DNA of 64,000 nt from Dioszegia crocea (GCA_001600615.1 BCKK01000004.1:1103316-1167315), one strand, 5' to 3'. Shown: positions 11,758-23,834, counted from the first letter of the stretch. Notes: generated by a model from the letters alone, not told the origin. Numbers and translations are program-made.

Positions 11758-14700
11758 CTATCGCCTCCCACCTCTCTCCCTCACCGCCCTCTCCTGCAAA
11801 TTGGCAGTCGCAGCATCCCTCAACTCGTTCACATGCTTCAACAGACTGATCACCCCATCAAAGTCCAAACTCGCCACCGCCGCCTTGGCCTTAGCCGCAT
11901 CCTCCACCATACTCAATATCCGCGCCTGCTGCGTCGTGCGTATCGGCGACGCATTGAGCAAAATAGCTTCCCGAGCCGGGGCAAGCCTGATAGACGCTTC
12001 CGACGCATCGTCATAACGACCCTGAGTCGGAATGGGAATGACAACTTCGACTTTGGCGTTCTTCGACCTTGGTTTTTGGCGGTTGGGTAAAGGGGATGGG
12101 TCAAGTTTGGATTTATGAAGTATACCACCGTGTGCAATCTTCTCCGCTCGGAGTCGATTGACCGTCTCAGGACTTGGCTCGGCAGGGACTTCTTCCTCGT
12201 CTTCTTCCTCGTCGTCGTCATCCTCATCCACCCGACCCTTGCCTCCCTGCTGCTCATCATCACTGACGACAATAGCGTCCGAGCTATCGCTGCCACTGTG
12301 CGATGACGTCCGCGATCTTCTCCTTGAGGGTTTAGAGCGTTTGGCCATTGGACGGTCCGAGTGGGGCTTCTTTGTCGATGAGGAAGGACGAGGGACCGGG
12401 TCGGATTCAGGGGCAGGGCGTTTCGAGGATGTTTTAGCGTAAAAGCCGGAAGCAGGGATAACTTCAAACCCAGGTTCATCTCTCCGATTAGGCGAAGAGA
12501 AGAATCCAAAGCTGGAAGCTTTCGTCAACAACCGGTTGAGAATCGATGGGGCTGCCTGTTCCGGTTCCGGGCCTGGCCTTCCCACCTCCTTGCCTTTCCC
12601 CTTATCGGGCACGACTCTAGCCTCGACAACCTCTACATCATCATCATCATCCTCCTCCGTCTTGTCTCCCTCGTCATCCTGAGAATCAGGAATGACAGTA
12701 GTGTTGACAGGCAAAGACTCCACATCCCTCTCGTCCAGCTTGACCCGCTTGCGCGACATCTCCGGGAAAGACTGGGTGGCGCCAATCAACCGATTGTTGC
12801 TTGGTCTTCGGGCACGTTTCCGCTGGTCCACCATCGCTGGCGGACCGAATACGTCATCGCTCCGCCTGATTTCGTCGGCGTTGTTCGACGACTCGACAGA
12901 GTCTTCGATTCGGACAGGGGAGGAAGGGGGGAGAGAACCGACGGGTAGCGGCGAGCCGAGTTGCTGCTCAGGCTGTTCCACCTGAATGGCGGCGATAGTG
13001 TCGTTGATGGGGAGAGCGGATGAATTGGAGATATCGGCATCGTAGTCTTGAGTAGACTCCGCCGGGCCATTGGAGATAAGGCTGACGGCCTCGTTCTCGG
13101 CGGCAGGATCAGAGGCGGGGACCAAAGCTGTGCTCATTGGACCCGCCACGAAAGACTGAGAGTGGGGGAACCGTCTTTGACCATCCGCCTCGTCCATCCT
13201 CTCGGGCTGCTTCAGACCCTTGACCTCAATTAAACCCGGCATGGCAGCCATGACTTCCAAGAGGAACTCTCGGACATCCTCTGACAGATCAAGATCAAGA
13301 CCTGCAAAGCCCTCGCGCCAGAATCGCTCAAAGCGGTTTATGACAATCCGGGACCCCGCGAGGGAGAGACGGGGACCGTACAGATCACTGTAGGTGTCTA
13401 GTGTCTGTCCGGTGGGTAGGATCTCACCGGCTGCGATGGCGCGAGAGAGGAGATCGAGGGCGGCGCAGTAGAACTGGTCTAGTGACAAAGCGAGGGATTG
13501 GGGGAGGATGATGGAGCTTCCGAGCCACATGTAGAGTGCGCCGCTGGTTTCGGAGTTCAACAGTTGCTGCGCAGACCACACGGGTGCTGAAGAGTAGGTG
13601 GTCGTCAGGGCTTGGATGAGGAGTTCGACGCCGGGTGATATGGCGTGCTCAACCTCGGGTGAGGGCGATTGAGAGTCGAGTCGGGGGTGGCTTTGGTGCA
13701 AAGCCGCAGCGACGAGTTTCAGCAGATCCCGAGGTAGATCTTCGAGAGCTGAGCTTGGCGCAGGAGGGAATAACTCGGTCACCATCGTTGCAAGACAGGA
13801 CGACCAGGCAGACGATGCGCTGCAAAAGTCAGTCAAGATTCTAACCAGTGGGTTCAATCTAGCTCACCTCGCCGTCATCTCATTCCCGAACGGTTTTTTG
13901 AGCTGCATTGCCACTGTATCCAGGCATCCACGACGGTCCTCCGATCCATCGATCGCGAGACGCAGCAGGGTCGCCCACGATGTGAGATCTGACAAAGCGA
14001 GGAACGCTGATATTGTCGCCTCACTGCGGAATGGAGCGACGAGGAGAGAATGCAGTAAGGCTGCGTGATCACAGTCGGCGTTTTTGACCGGATCTGCGAG
14101 GATGGAATGCTTGACAATTGTCTGCCATATGTCAAGTTGCATCGATGGATCCTGTGCGAATGTCGAAGGTAGCGCATCGGTGATATCGGCCAATAGTTGA
14201 ATACTATAAGGTGTCGATTCGCTCAGGTTGATCAACTTTTGGATGAGGCCGATAAACGCGGTCCGAGCGGGTGATGTCAGAGTGAGGGAGAGGGAAGGTG
14301 AACGAAGAAGAGCGGTGAGGAGGACGCAGCAAGGGGAGGATTCGCCATGTATGCCGGCACCGAAGACTGGGAGGGGAGAGTCGGAAGTGGAAGATGAAGA
14401 GGAGGGTTGGGCGGAAATCGTGTCTTGGAAAGCATTTGCGCCAAGGACATCGACGGCTATGTCGACAAGCTTGCCCATGATGATTGACCGAGTCTCGTCG
14501 AGGTCCAAGACGCAGCCTCGGGGGCTGAACGTGCCGAGGGGGAGGTATGTCGCCGGGTCAACGCCCCATATGGTCACCAAACGAGCAGTGATGGTTTTAA
14601 CGCCCTCGACGTACTTCTCGGGCTGTTCGAGCCGGACACTAGCGAGTGCGGAGAGGAGATTACCCCATATCCGTGTAATTTGGGATGGGATAACTGCGTC

Positions 14701-17550
14701 CCCGCTTGGTGTCACGCATCCGCCCGCCTTTATCCGGTCCAGATTGTGCACAGCCCCCATGGCCTCCTGCAACATATCCAGCAAGTCCGGTAGACGGCTT
14801 ACGACCCAATCTGCGCCCCACGCGGGGAGCTCCTCCACCATCATGGCCTCAGCCTCTAGATCCGAAGTAGTATTTGTGACTGTTGTTTCGTTGGCAACGA
14901 CAAATACCGAGCCGTTTAGATATCGGTTGGAAAGGAGGGTATCGAGGGACCATGTGGAAGTGGCGGGTTCGGGCGAAGTGATGGCTGACAAAATGTCCCA
15001 GCTGAGATATGTAAGTTCGTCGACTCCCTCAACGGTCAGGAGACCGGTAAGGATTGGCCGGACGACTTTGTCCCATGTCTGATCCAGGCGTTCGATGAGC
15101 GTCCCAGATGGACCCGCCTCAACCGACGCGTCCGAGGATAGATCCTCCTTAACTGGCTGGTCCTGATGATACAGCGCCATCCCAGAGTACGCGTAGATGA
15201 TTGGCAACGCGCCCGAAGCGTAGGTGATGAGGTTCTTTTGGCGATTTTTAGACTTTTCAGTCCGGTGCCAACTGTATCGCTCTGTACCGTCCGAAGCGCG
15301 GTGCAATGCCTTACGAACGCCCTCGGGGAGATTGACTGCTTTTATCGCGAGGTCGACGGGGAATTGGAGGAGGTTGATACGTTTCGCCAATTCGTCCTCG
15401 TCGGCAAAAGGAAAGGGGTCGAAGGATCGGATGAGGGTGTTGTCGGGGGATAGGGAAGTAGTGGTGGCTGCTGTCATATATGCATGAATAGCGTGATTCC
15501 ATGCGGCGCGACCAAGGACGGGTCGGTTGGTATTGGCTGTCATTTGCAGGGCACGCTGAGGGTCAGCCATGTCCAAAACTGAGAACTCACTTCCATGACA
15601 TAGTCGAAAGCCTCGACGACAGTGCCGCTGGAGGCGTATGCCCCACCCATCAAGCTAACCACAACACTCCACGCTCCGCAGCTCCACAATACTCCATCGG
15701 GATTGCCCATCAATTGCTTGATTTTCCCTACGAGCAAATCCCCATTTGTCCGCCTTTCAGCTACCGGTCCGCTATCCTTGATTGTCGCTTTCAGATGCGC
15801 CACAACCCAGAACTCCATCTTCTGGATGACGGCTTTGGTTTTCTGCCATTCTGCCCTTGATGCAGGTGTGGGATCGCAGAGAAGAGCGTTTGTCGTCTGG
15901 GATTGCATATTGATTTTCGCCGCTGCAAACGCGGCGCAAGCGGCAGAGCTCGACATACGGGTCTCAACGACGGGGTCGTACATTCCCCGAATGAGCGGGG
16001 GGAGGAGTGTGGCGTAGTGATTGAGGAAAAGGGATGGATAGGTAATGATGAGATTCACCGCCGCATTGACGCCTTCCTTCCGAACCAATTCGTCCTCCTT
16101 GCCCTTCCTCAGACTACCCGCCGGGACAAGCGCGCCCGACATGGCAGCTTCTACCGCACTGACAATTTTGTCCTGGACTGGCCCGACCGAGATGGCCGGT
16201 ATCCGCATCTGCGCCAAGAGGAAGATAGTCCAGCGGTATGATCGCTTCGGGTTGAATGTGGGCATTTTGGCCGTGCGGGGAATGATCATGGCGTGATCGA
16301 GCAGTGCAGTGAGGTCGGCTTCAGAGAAGCACTCATGAAGCTGATGAGCGCGGAAGACGGCTGCTAGGAATTTCAGCGCGCTCTGTCCGACCCCAGCCGC
16401 CTCTCGGCGGTATCGGATCTCAGCCTCGGTGTAACCTTGTCGACGTTTGGGGCTGTCAAGGGAGGTGTCGGATTTGGGAGAGGAGTTGGGTAGGTCTCGC
16501 AAAGGTTGCAGAGCGCTGAATGGGGAGGTCTCGCGATCTGACCGTGTCGACCCAGGGAATTTCCCCAATAGCCGCCCGAGATCGCGCTGGATCGCTCGAA
16601 CGATCGCAGGCGCCTCTTCGCGTACTGGATGGATGGCTATCCGGATTGATTCGTCGGTACCCGACGCGACATCGGGAGTGGTTGACTCGGCAGCCAGTTT
16701 CGCTCGTAATCGAAGAGTAAGGGTAGTGTATGCCTCTTCGAGAGTGAGGAGATCCTCCGCGCCGTTGAGGATGATGTCGACGAGCGAGGCAGTCATCAAC
16801 GCCCCACCTTCCTCAATCGTCTCCTCTTCCTCCTCTTCTGACTCCGAATCGGTTTCGCTCCTCTCCTCCAATCCCGTTCCTTCTTCGTTTGCGCCAGGGG
16901 CCGGCGCGTCATCCGCCTTAGCTTTTCCCTTTCCTTTCTCCTCAACAGGCTGAGCGGAGGCTCCTCGCATTTTGGCAACCTGGAACGAATCTCGCGCGAC
17001 AATCCTAGGCCGTTTGCCACACACGAGCAGTCTGGCAGGTTCTTTATTCAACCAGCCGCCTTCTTCAGCAGAGGCAGCGATTCGAATGTCGGAAACGCGA
17101 GGTTTTAGGATGCTCCGTGGGACTGACGGTGTGGAAGCTTGCGAAGACAGAGGGGAAGGTGCGTATTTTTGGGTGATTCGAAAGATAGGAGTGGAGTGTG
17201 AAGAGTTGGAAACGTTTAGGTTCTGCTCGTGGAGGTAGGATCTGATCGAGGGAGGAGGAGCGGAAGATTTGGTGGGGGATTCAAGGGAGGGATGTATCGA
17301 GTCTGACTTGTAGAATAGCTTGACGTTGTCAATCTGCTCAGACCAAGCTACACCGCGACGTTGAGATGCTGAGGTGTGAGCTGAGGCCTGAGATCTAATC
17401 AACGACGGTGCGAGCAAGCTTACAGGTCTGCGAGGAATTTAGCTCTTGTAGTAGGGGCGAGGATTTGTTGAGTAATTGATAATTCGACCCAGAGGCCTCC
17501 GGCAAGTCGTCCGAGAAGAATACATTGGACGCGCTGGAGGCACCCGGCAT
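11758..17550 (-). CDS. RIF1: Rif1, telomere/replication-timing protein with PP1-docking motifs
   Basis: Four exons (17550-17424, 17368-15591, 15555-13868, 13819-11758) give 1,884 residues. Rif1 is a HEAT-like scaffold that recruits protein phosphatase 1 to origins and telomeres. The Rif1 N-terminal repeat region is recognisable from FNPKRSYRWTIFLLAQ and KEGVNAAVNLIITYPSLFLNHY to ARMSS-type helices. Close to the N-terminus are two candidate PP1-docking motifs: an RVxF-type RGVAW at residues 47-51 and SILK at 128-131, the same order as in budding yeast. The C-terminal third is disordered, with acidic runs (EDDDDDVEVVEAR, DEDDDDEEEDEEEV) and several basic patches. The start (MPGASSASN) was found by following the reading frame through a short first intron with a GTAAGC donor. 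RIF1 and MSP1 share a 440-bp divergent promoter. Confidence 0.88.
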
Positions 17551-17990
17551 GGAGATTGAGACTAGAGGGACAGATTTGTAGTCGTAGGTGGTGTGGAGGA
17601 GATTGAGGTGGAAGAAAATTTCGTGGCTGGGCTTGAAGTCTGTGAGGAAGCGCTTTTACTTGTCGAGAGAAGTTCTTTTCGTGATCGTTATGGAGCGTTC
17701 TGGAAGTCGTGTGCGATGGTGATGGGAGTGATAGCAGAGAAGAGAGGGAGAGGTGTGATGAGCGGTTGAAAATGGGTGCATCAGCCAGGGTCACTCGACG
17801 CGACCCCCCTTACGGCAGGCACACTTCGGTCAAGTCCGGCGCGTCTTCGTTACACGTGGCCTGGCGCCTGGGCGACCGTGGGAAACTTGTCGGATGCCCG
17901 TGCGATCCGTGAGATCGACCGAGAATTTAGAGCGCCAGCGCATCTCTCGCCACTCATCTTTGTCATCTGGCCTATAAACAATCCCGCAAT
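17551..17990. promoter_or_regulatory. Divergent promoter region of RIF1 and MSP1
   Basis: This 440-bp space separates the two start codons. It holds no open frame with family features. A TATAAA lies at 17972-17977, about 15 bp before the MSP1 ATG, which is too close to act as a classical TATA box. No other motif stands out. Confidence 0.45.
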
Positions 17991-19692
17991 ATGCCCAGAG
18001 AGTGGCCAGTAGGACGGATAGTCATTGAGAGTAAGCCTGACAAGCTAAACGAGAAGAGATAAAGAGCTAAACCCATCAGCTACCTTTTTCGTCGCTTCCC
18101 AAGCGAGTTAATTATTCGATGTCATGACACCAGCTAATACAGACAGTTAGCACTCTTCTACACACTACGCTATGCGATATCATCCCTCTCCGGCTCTGGA
18201 ACGTCCGACACATCCAAGAAATCCAAGCAAAAAGGAGAAACGATCTTGTCAAAGACAGGACTAACTCCTGCTCAATTGGTAGAGCTCGAATTGGACGAGT
18301 ACGAATCGACCATCGCTGGTGAAATCATACCACCATCATCCATCGACGTAACTTTCGAGAGCATAGGAGGGCTCGACGAAATCATCGCCAGTCTTAGAGA
18401 AACGGTCATCTATCCTCTGACATACCCGGAACTGTTCGCATCGGCGAATGGACTACTGTCGGCGCCAAAGGGAGTGCTACTGTACGGTCATCCCGGGTGC
18501 GGAAAGACTATGCTCGCAAAGGCGCTGGCCAAAGAGAGTGGAGCAACATTTATCAATCTGCCATTGTCGAGTTTGTGAGTTCAGCCAGGCGGTGTAGGTG
18601 GCACCAGTTGTTGGAGGAGTATAGGGAATGCTGACTTTACAGGACGAATAAGTGGTTTGGAGAATCGAACAAGCTAGTTGCCGGGCTATTTTCGCTAGCC
18701 AAGAAAGTCCAACCAAGTATAGTGAGTCTCTCACCTGACGAAGAAGTATTTCGGATCGAGTGAATCGAGGATGATGGTATTGAGGAAGGTTCTGGAGCTC
18801 GTCGGATTCGCCAGTGGCTAGAGAGCTGTGCCCGCCGTAGATGTTGATCTGGATTGATCTCATTGTTGGGAAGGAGTATGAAGTGGAACGGTTGGTTTGA
18901 CAGGCGAGGATGATCTTGTTGTGGGGGGACAAGTGCGAACTGGAACGATTGGTTTGACCAGCCAGGATGAGGTCTCAACCCTTATGACCCGCCGTTACAT
19001 CGTACACGCTGGGAAATCTGTGCTGATCATACAGATATTCATAGATGAAGTAGATTCGCTATTCTCTACGCGGAGTTCTGGCGACCATGAAGTGACAGGA
19101 ATGATGAAAGCTGAATTCATGACGTGAGTGACGCAGATCTCGACATCGCAGAGCATCTCCTAACCTCATATAGGCTATGGGACGGCCTGACAACCGCCTC
19201 CGATACTCGTATCCTAGTCCTCGGCGCTACCAATCGGCCAAACGAGATCGATCCCGCCATCCTCCGCCGTATGCCTAAACGATTCCCTATCCGCCTACCA
19301 AATCTCGATCAGCGGACCAAAATTCTCACCTTGATGCTAAATCACACCTCGCTTGCTTCCACCTTTTCCCTGGCGGAACTAGCACGGCGAACGGATGGTC
19401 TAAGTGGTTCAGATCTGCGCGAGACGTGTCGGAATGCAGCGATGGCGCCGGTCAGAGAGGTGATGAGGGAGAAAGGAGGTAAAGGGAAGGAGGGTCTAGA
19501 GAAGGCTAGATTAGAGGTGAGTTGCCTTCCCGAGAAAAGCCGCCGCCAAGGAATGTCAGCTGACGATGTTAGGGTTTCAAGCTCCGGCCGTTGGAAATGA
19601 GCGATTTCATCCTGCATGATTCACACGCGTATGCGCATGTAGATCCGAGCCGGAAAACAGTACCTCTCGGCTATGGCGAGCCGGTCGATTAG
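17991..19692 (+). CDS. MSP1: Msp1/ATAD1-type outer mitochondrial membrane AAA extractase
   Basis: Seven exons (17991-18030, 18080-18102, 18147-18574, 18643-18721, 19035-19123, 19174-19516, 19573-19692) give 373 residues, close to yeast Msp1. Msp1 pulls mislocalised tail-anchored proteins out of the outer mitochondrial membrane. The N-terminal anchor reads FFVASQLALFYTLRYAISSL. The AAA core has Walker A GHPGCGKTMLAKA, the pore/substrate region LTNKWFGES, Walker B IIFIDEVDSLF, sensor-1 GATNRPNEID and arginine-finger LRRMPKRFPI. The N-terminal exon chain is in frame only if the second intron uses a GC donor (AA|GCGAGT). The fourth intron is 313 nt, far longer than its neighbours. The AAA call is secure. 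The first two small exons are my best reading. Confidence 0.85.
18103..18146 (+). other. Probable GC-AG intron of MSP1
   Basis: The donor AA|GCGAGT fits the GCRAGT consensus of GC-AG introns, and the acceptor is ACAG. The nearby GT at 18107 would leave the downstream TM exon out of frame, and that exon has an in-frame TAA just upstream. With the GC donor, exons 1+2 total 63 nt and the N-terminal membrane segment reads through. Confidence 0.6.
18722..19034 (+). repeat. Long MSP1 intron with an internal degenerate tandem duplication
   Basis: The intron is 313 nt where its neighbours are 45-70 nt. Within it, about 18855-18915 and 18916-18975 are diverged copies of one roughly 58-bp unit. Both carry TGGAACG(G/A)TTGGTTTGAC followed by AGGATGA. 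The expansion probably arose by local duplication inside an originally short intron. Confidence 0.6.
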
Positions 19693-19812
19693 CGGAAGAA
19701 GACCGAACATAGCATCTAGGTCAGATCTGACGGTTGTAGATGGATGTAATGCGTCCTTCCTGCGCGCCGAATGAGCTCCATTTGCCCCACTCCAGGGTGA
19801 TGCCATAGTTAC

Positions 19813-19948
19813 TCTTATCGGCTGTGACAATGTTTCAGGTCGAGATGTACGATAAGGAACGATAAGAGATGGCGTGCGTGGTCGATAACTGATGTTTCAG
19901 AATGGCGATAAGAGAGATAGCGATAGATAACGATAAGGATGCTTATCA
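19813..19948. promoter_or_regulatory. Cluster of GATA-factor binding sites upstream of permease 1
   Basis: Within 136 bp there are about eight GATA cores on both strands: CTTATC at 19814-19819, GATAAG at 19851, 19861, 19907 and 19932, GATAA at 19884 and 19926, and TTATCA at 19943. Four are full GATAAG sites. In fungi such clusters bind nitrogen-regulatory GATA factors (Gat1/Are1/AreA/Nil1 family) that control amino-acid permeases. The cluster lies 680-820 bp before the permease 1 ATG and 120-260 bp after the MSP1 stop. Confidence 0.65.
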
Positions 19949-20561
19949 TGGTCCTCGGTGCAAGAGCGGCTGTATGACATGGCCGATCCTCGCCGATCCG
20001 GCACCATTTCTGCAGCGAGTGCAGAGTGTGCGGAAAGGTCCCGAAACCCGCGTTCATCTGCTAGACTACTAGTACCCTTGGACTTCTACAGATTTATACA
20101 CGCTCTGCTCATACTCAGCTTTCGTCGACGGGAGACCGTGACCTCTATGATACGCGCGTGCATTAAATTACGGCTGCGAGACTGAGCGCATGATCGGGCG
20201 TGTGACTGAGAGCATGAACAAGTCGGCATGACGAAGTGAATGAGCCAGTCCGCCAAGAGAAGCAGCACCATGTGCAAGGAGATAGAGTTCCAATGGAATG
20301 CATCCGGCCCTTTCCGGCACCGGTCTTTTCGGAGGACGATGGATCAGTTAATGCTCCGACATGAGAGCTTCCTTCCATCTCTGTGAAACCTTCGCAACTC
20401 CAACTGGACTATCGGCAGAGTATAAATCGCGCCGTGGACGCTGGGAAGGGATGGCTTTCTGTACCCATGCGAGACCCATCGCTCCGGAAGCGGTTGATGC
20501 CTTGGCGATACAAATAATAGAACTCATGTTTGTGGCCCCGCCGATAGCTGATTAGCCCCGC

Positions 20562-20567
20562 TATATA
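20562..20567 (+). promoter_or_regulatory. TATA box of permease 1
   Basis: TATATA lies 68 bp before the ATG. The two paralogous permeases have TATA elements at 69 and 70 bp, which supports a conserved core promoter. Confidence 0.6.
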
Positions 20568-20629
20568 TCTAATCGCTCGCTGACGCCCTCGACTGCTCTC
20601 TCCATCTCACTCATCATCTATCCGCCACT

Positions 20630-23116
20630 ATGGAGAAGAAGGAAGATATCCTCGATGGCAACAGCGGCGTCTATGCCGCTGGCGACTCCACCGTCCTCGC
20701 TGGTTCTGACGCCGAGAGGAATTATACCGCCCAGGATGAGTTCTACGATCCTTCCCTCGAAAGCCGCAACACCAGGCTCGGTCTCACTGCCGAGTCCTTC
20801 AAGCGAGCTCCAGGTATGACTCGGTACGTCCGACTTTCTCCAGTACTGGCGATGAGACGCTGACATCTCAGTGGCCAAGTGGTCCATGGTGAGACTGCGC
20901 CAGAGTACATTGGGCATCAGAACCCGCTACTCCAGGCAAAGATGAAGCCAAGGCATCTCGCTATGATTGCTGTTGGTGGCTCGATCGGTACTGGTCTTTT
21001 TGTGAGTGTCACACGACCATTTTTGGATACCCTCTTGGATAGTCTTGCTGACCTACAGGTTGCTTCAGGTGGCGCACTCCGCACTGGCGGTCCTGCGGGC
21101 GTCATCATTGCTTGGTCTATCATTGGTGTCATGCTGATTGCGGTAAGTTACAGTCATATCGGATCCACCGCATGCTTCTTCTCCCTGCCTCTCTGTTCTG
21201 ATCTGTATCCCTGGCTGACAAATAGGTCACGCAAGCTATTGGAGAAATGTCAATCGTCTTCCCTGTCTCAGGTAAGCCTAATCTGGCTCTTGAAGGTGCA
21301 ACCAGGACATCAGCTGAACTGCGCTCTAGGTGGTTTCTATACATTGGCCAGTCGCATGGTTGACCCTTCTTTTGCTTTTGCCATGGGCTGGAACTGTGAG
21401 ACCCTATCCTACGAGTGTAGGCTCCCTCCGGCTGACTGTCGTAGACGTTCTTCAGTGGGTTGTCGTCTTACCGTTCGAATTGGTTGTCGCCGGTCAAGTC
21501 ATCGAGTACTGGGACACCCCTGTACCACTTGCAGTCTGGATCACTATCTTCATGCTCTTAATATTCGTACGTATACCCCATCAATCATCTCAAATTGGCT
21601 GCCTCTGACAGATCGCAGGTCATTTCGATTTTTGGAACTTTAGGTATGTGACACATCTATACCTCTCCAGGAGTCCCAGACTGACTCTGCAGGCTTCGCT
21701 GAGGAGGAATTCTTTGTAAGCTTGCCATACCGCTAATCGTGGGTTAGATTGCTTACACAGTCAACAGGTCAGTATCCTCAAACTGGTCGTAATCTTCATC
21801 GTTATCGTCACGGGCATCGTCTGCATTGTTGGCGGAGGACCCTCGACCGGAATTTACACTTCTTACCTCGGTGGCGCGAACTGGGTCAACCCTGGCGCAT
21901 TTGCCAATGGCTTCAAGGGTGTCTGTACAGTGAGTACCTCTTTATGGGTATCTGATCGTAGCTGAACATCCCAGGTCTTTGTCTCTGCCGCCTTCTCGTT
22001 CGCCGGAACAGAGCTCGTCGGTCTTGCCGCCTCTGAGACTCCCAACCCCCGGAAGGCCCTCCCTGCCGCCGTCAAGCAGACCTTCTGGCGTGTCGTCGTC
22101 GTCTACATCACATCTCTTACCGTCATCGGCCTGGCTATCCCTTACGACAACCCCGATCTATCTGGTGGCACATCCGGAGCAAGTAAGTGTTCAACTTTCC
22201 TTGCAGTAGGACACAAAGCTAACGATCTTCTCAGACACTTCACCCTTCGTTCTGATCACCACTCTTGCCGGTATCAGGGGTCTTGAGCGTGAGTTGTGCG
22301 TAAAGCCGCTTGCTAATTTCAGACTTGATCAACCTCACCATTTGCCTCGCTGTTCTATCCGTCGGACTCTCCTGCGTTTATGCTGGGTCTCGTACATTGA
22401 CCGCCCTCGCGGAGACCAACTACGCCCCTTCCATTTTCACCTATGTAAGTACCTTCAGTCCGAGTAGTGTGCGTCGTGCGATCTGAGCTGATCTCCGCAG
22501 GTCGACAAGGCCTCTCGACCTCTCATGTCGCTCATCTTTGTCCTTGCCTTCTCCCCGATCGCATACCTCCAGCTGATCCCTGAGAAGGGAGGCGAGATCT
22601 TCAACTGGCTCCTTGCTCTATCGGGCTTGTCCACCCTCTTCACCTGGGGCGCCATCTGCCTCACCCATATCCGATTCAGGCGCGCATGGAAGGTTCAGGG
22701 ACACTCAGTCGAGGAACTCCCCTTCACAGCCATTGCAGGCGTCTGGGGTAGTTGGGTCGGTTTGATCCTCGTCATCCTCGTCCTCGTTGCGCAGTTCTAC
22801 ATTGTGAGTTTCAGACCACGTCCGAGTGCTGTAGTACCGTGCTGATATCCAGGCTGTCTGGCCGATCGGATATGAAGAGGTGGAGAACCGAGTCGAAGCC
22901 TTCTTCCTCAGCTACCTCGCCGCCCCCATCGTTATCGCCTTCTGGATCGCTGGATACATCTGGAAACGCACTCTTCCTCGACGCGCTCACGAAATCGATC
23001 TCGATACAGGCCGCAAGTCTTGGCTTACAGTTGAGGAGATGAGGGCGTATAGGGCAGAGAGGAGGAAGGCGCCGTTGTGGAAGCGTATCGTCCGTGCTCT
23101 GTTCACCACCAGCTAG
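20630..23116 (+). CDS. Amino-acid permease 1 (fungal AAT/YAT family, APC superfamily)
   Basis: Proton-coupled amino-acid importer of the plasma membrane. The start MEKKEDILDG is shared with both downstream paralogs. The cytosolic N-terminus has FYDPSLESR and SFKRAPG. TM1 carries the family signature GGSIGTGLFVASGGALRTGGPAG. Later segments include QAIGEMSIVFPVSGGFYTLA, DPSFAFAMGWNY, FAGTELVGLAASETPNPRKALP and, in the C-terminal tail, KRTLPRRAHEIDLDTGR. About twelve hydrophobic segments are seen. This copy lacks introns that the other two share: after KMKPR, after HLAMIA, after ELVGL and within EAFFLSYL. Substrate specificity cannot be read from sequence. Upstream GATA sites suggest nitrogen control. 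Confidence 0.9.
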
Positions 23117-23560
23117 TTGTCAATATTGGGGATGCATGCAAGGGCGTGAGTTTGCCTCAGATAGGGAGGGACAGTATCGGGCTGAACGTCCCAGAGCGGT
23201 CAAGGTCGCTGTATTCAGATGCTTTGTTAGGCAAACGAGTTCAGTGGGGCTCTGTCAGGGCTGCCTCAATGCTTTCCGTCGTCAAGCAGACTTACAGCCA
23301 CAGCCAAGATGCAACTGATCGTTTCAGCGTCAATCTGCGTCAATTCCTTACCTGAAAGGCTAACGGCAGCATGACGTCACTGTGAATACAGGTTCCGGCC
23401 GGGGTGCCGAGAGAAGCAGATTTGCTGGGCATGCCACATGTCTCTCGGCTCGACGCGTCAAATGGTCGACTGCTCACAAATCCCTCAATCTATAGACTGG
23501 ATGGACGGGACGAGAGGAAGGAGATGAACGACCTCAGATTGAGAACGAAGATCCGGCCGC

Positions 23561-23620
23561 GATAAGGTCCTCGGAAAACCTTGGCTCGGAACTGTGGAGT
23601 CAAGACATGGCAGCTGATAA
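23561..23620. promoter_or_regulatory. GATA sites upstream of permease 2
   Basis: GATAAG at 23561 and CTGATAAC around 23614-23621 lie within 60 bp and about 215-275 bp upstream of the start codon. This is a smaller version of the clusters before permeases 1 and 3. Confidence 0.45.
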
Positions 23621-23765
23621 CGGACGATTGTGATACGTGGACCAAGCAGTCTTGGCAACGAGAGGAGCCATTTCTGGGCAGGGCATAAGAGCCAGTGCGT
23701 GAGTGGAAGAGGCAATTGAGATGTTTGGACCGACCTCGTCGCCCATGTGCTCCACTTGGCTCTAG

Positions 23766-23771
23766 TATAAA
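23766..23771 (+). promoter_or_regulatory. TATA box of permease 2
   Basis: TATAAA lies 69 bp before the ATG at 23835, matching the spacing in the paralogous genes. Confidence 0.6.
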
Positions 23772-23834
23772 GCTCATCCCCCTGTCGTGTGATTAGGAGA
23801 ACTAACATTCCCCCCTCAACGTCTAAATCCGACA

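Larger units (their letters stand above)
19693..20629. other. Upstream region of permease 1
   Basis: This 937-bp gene-free region begins at the MSP1 stop. It holds a dense GATA-site cluster (19813-19948) and a TATA box (20562-20567), described separately. The remaining sequence contains no coding or repeat signal I can support. Confidence 0.6.
23117..23834. other. Intergenic region between permeases 1 and 2
   Basis: This 718-bp region holds the 3' UTR of permease 1 and the promoter of permease 2. GATA-type sites at 23561-23566 (GATAAG) and 23616-23620 (GATAA) lie 215-275 bp before the ATG. A TATAAA lies at 23766-23771. I see no gene here. Confidence 0.6.

Noticed and set aside
18477..18978. 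Minus-strand open frames antisense to MSP1
   Set aside because: They run through the duplicated intron and AAA exons, and their repeated peptide simply reflects the intron duplication.
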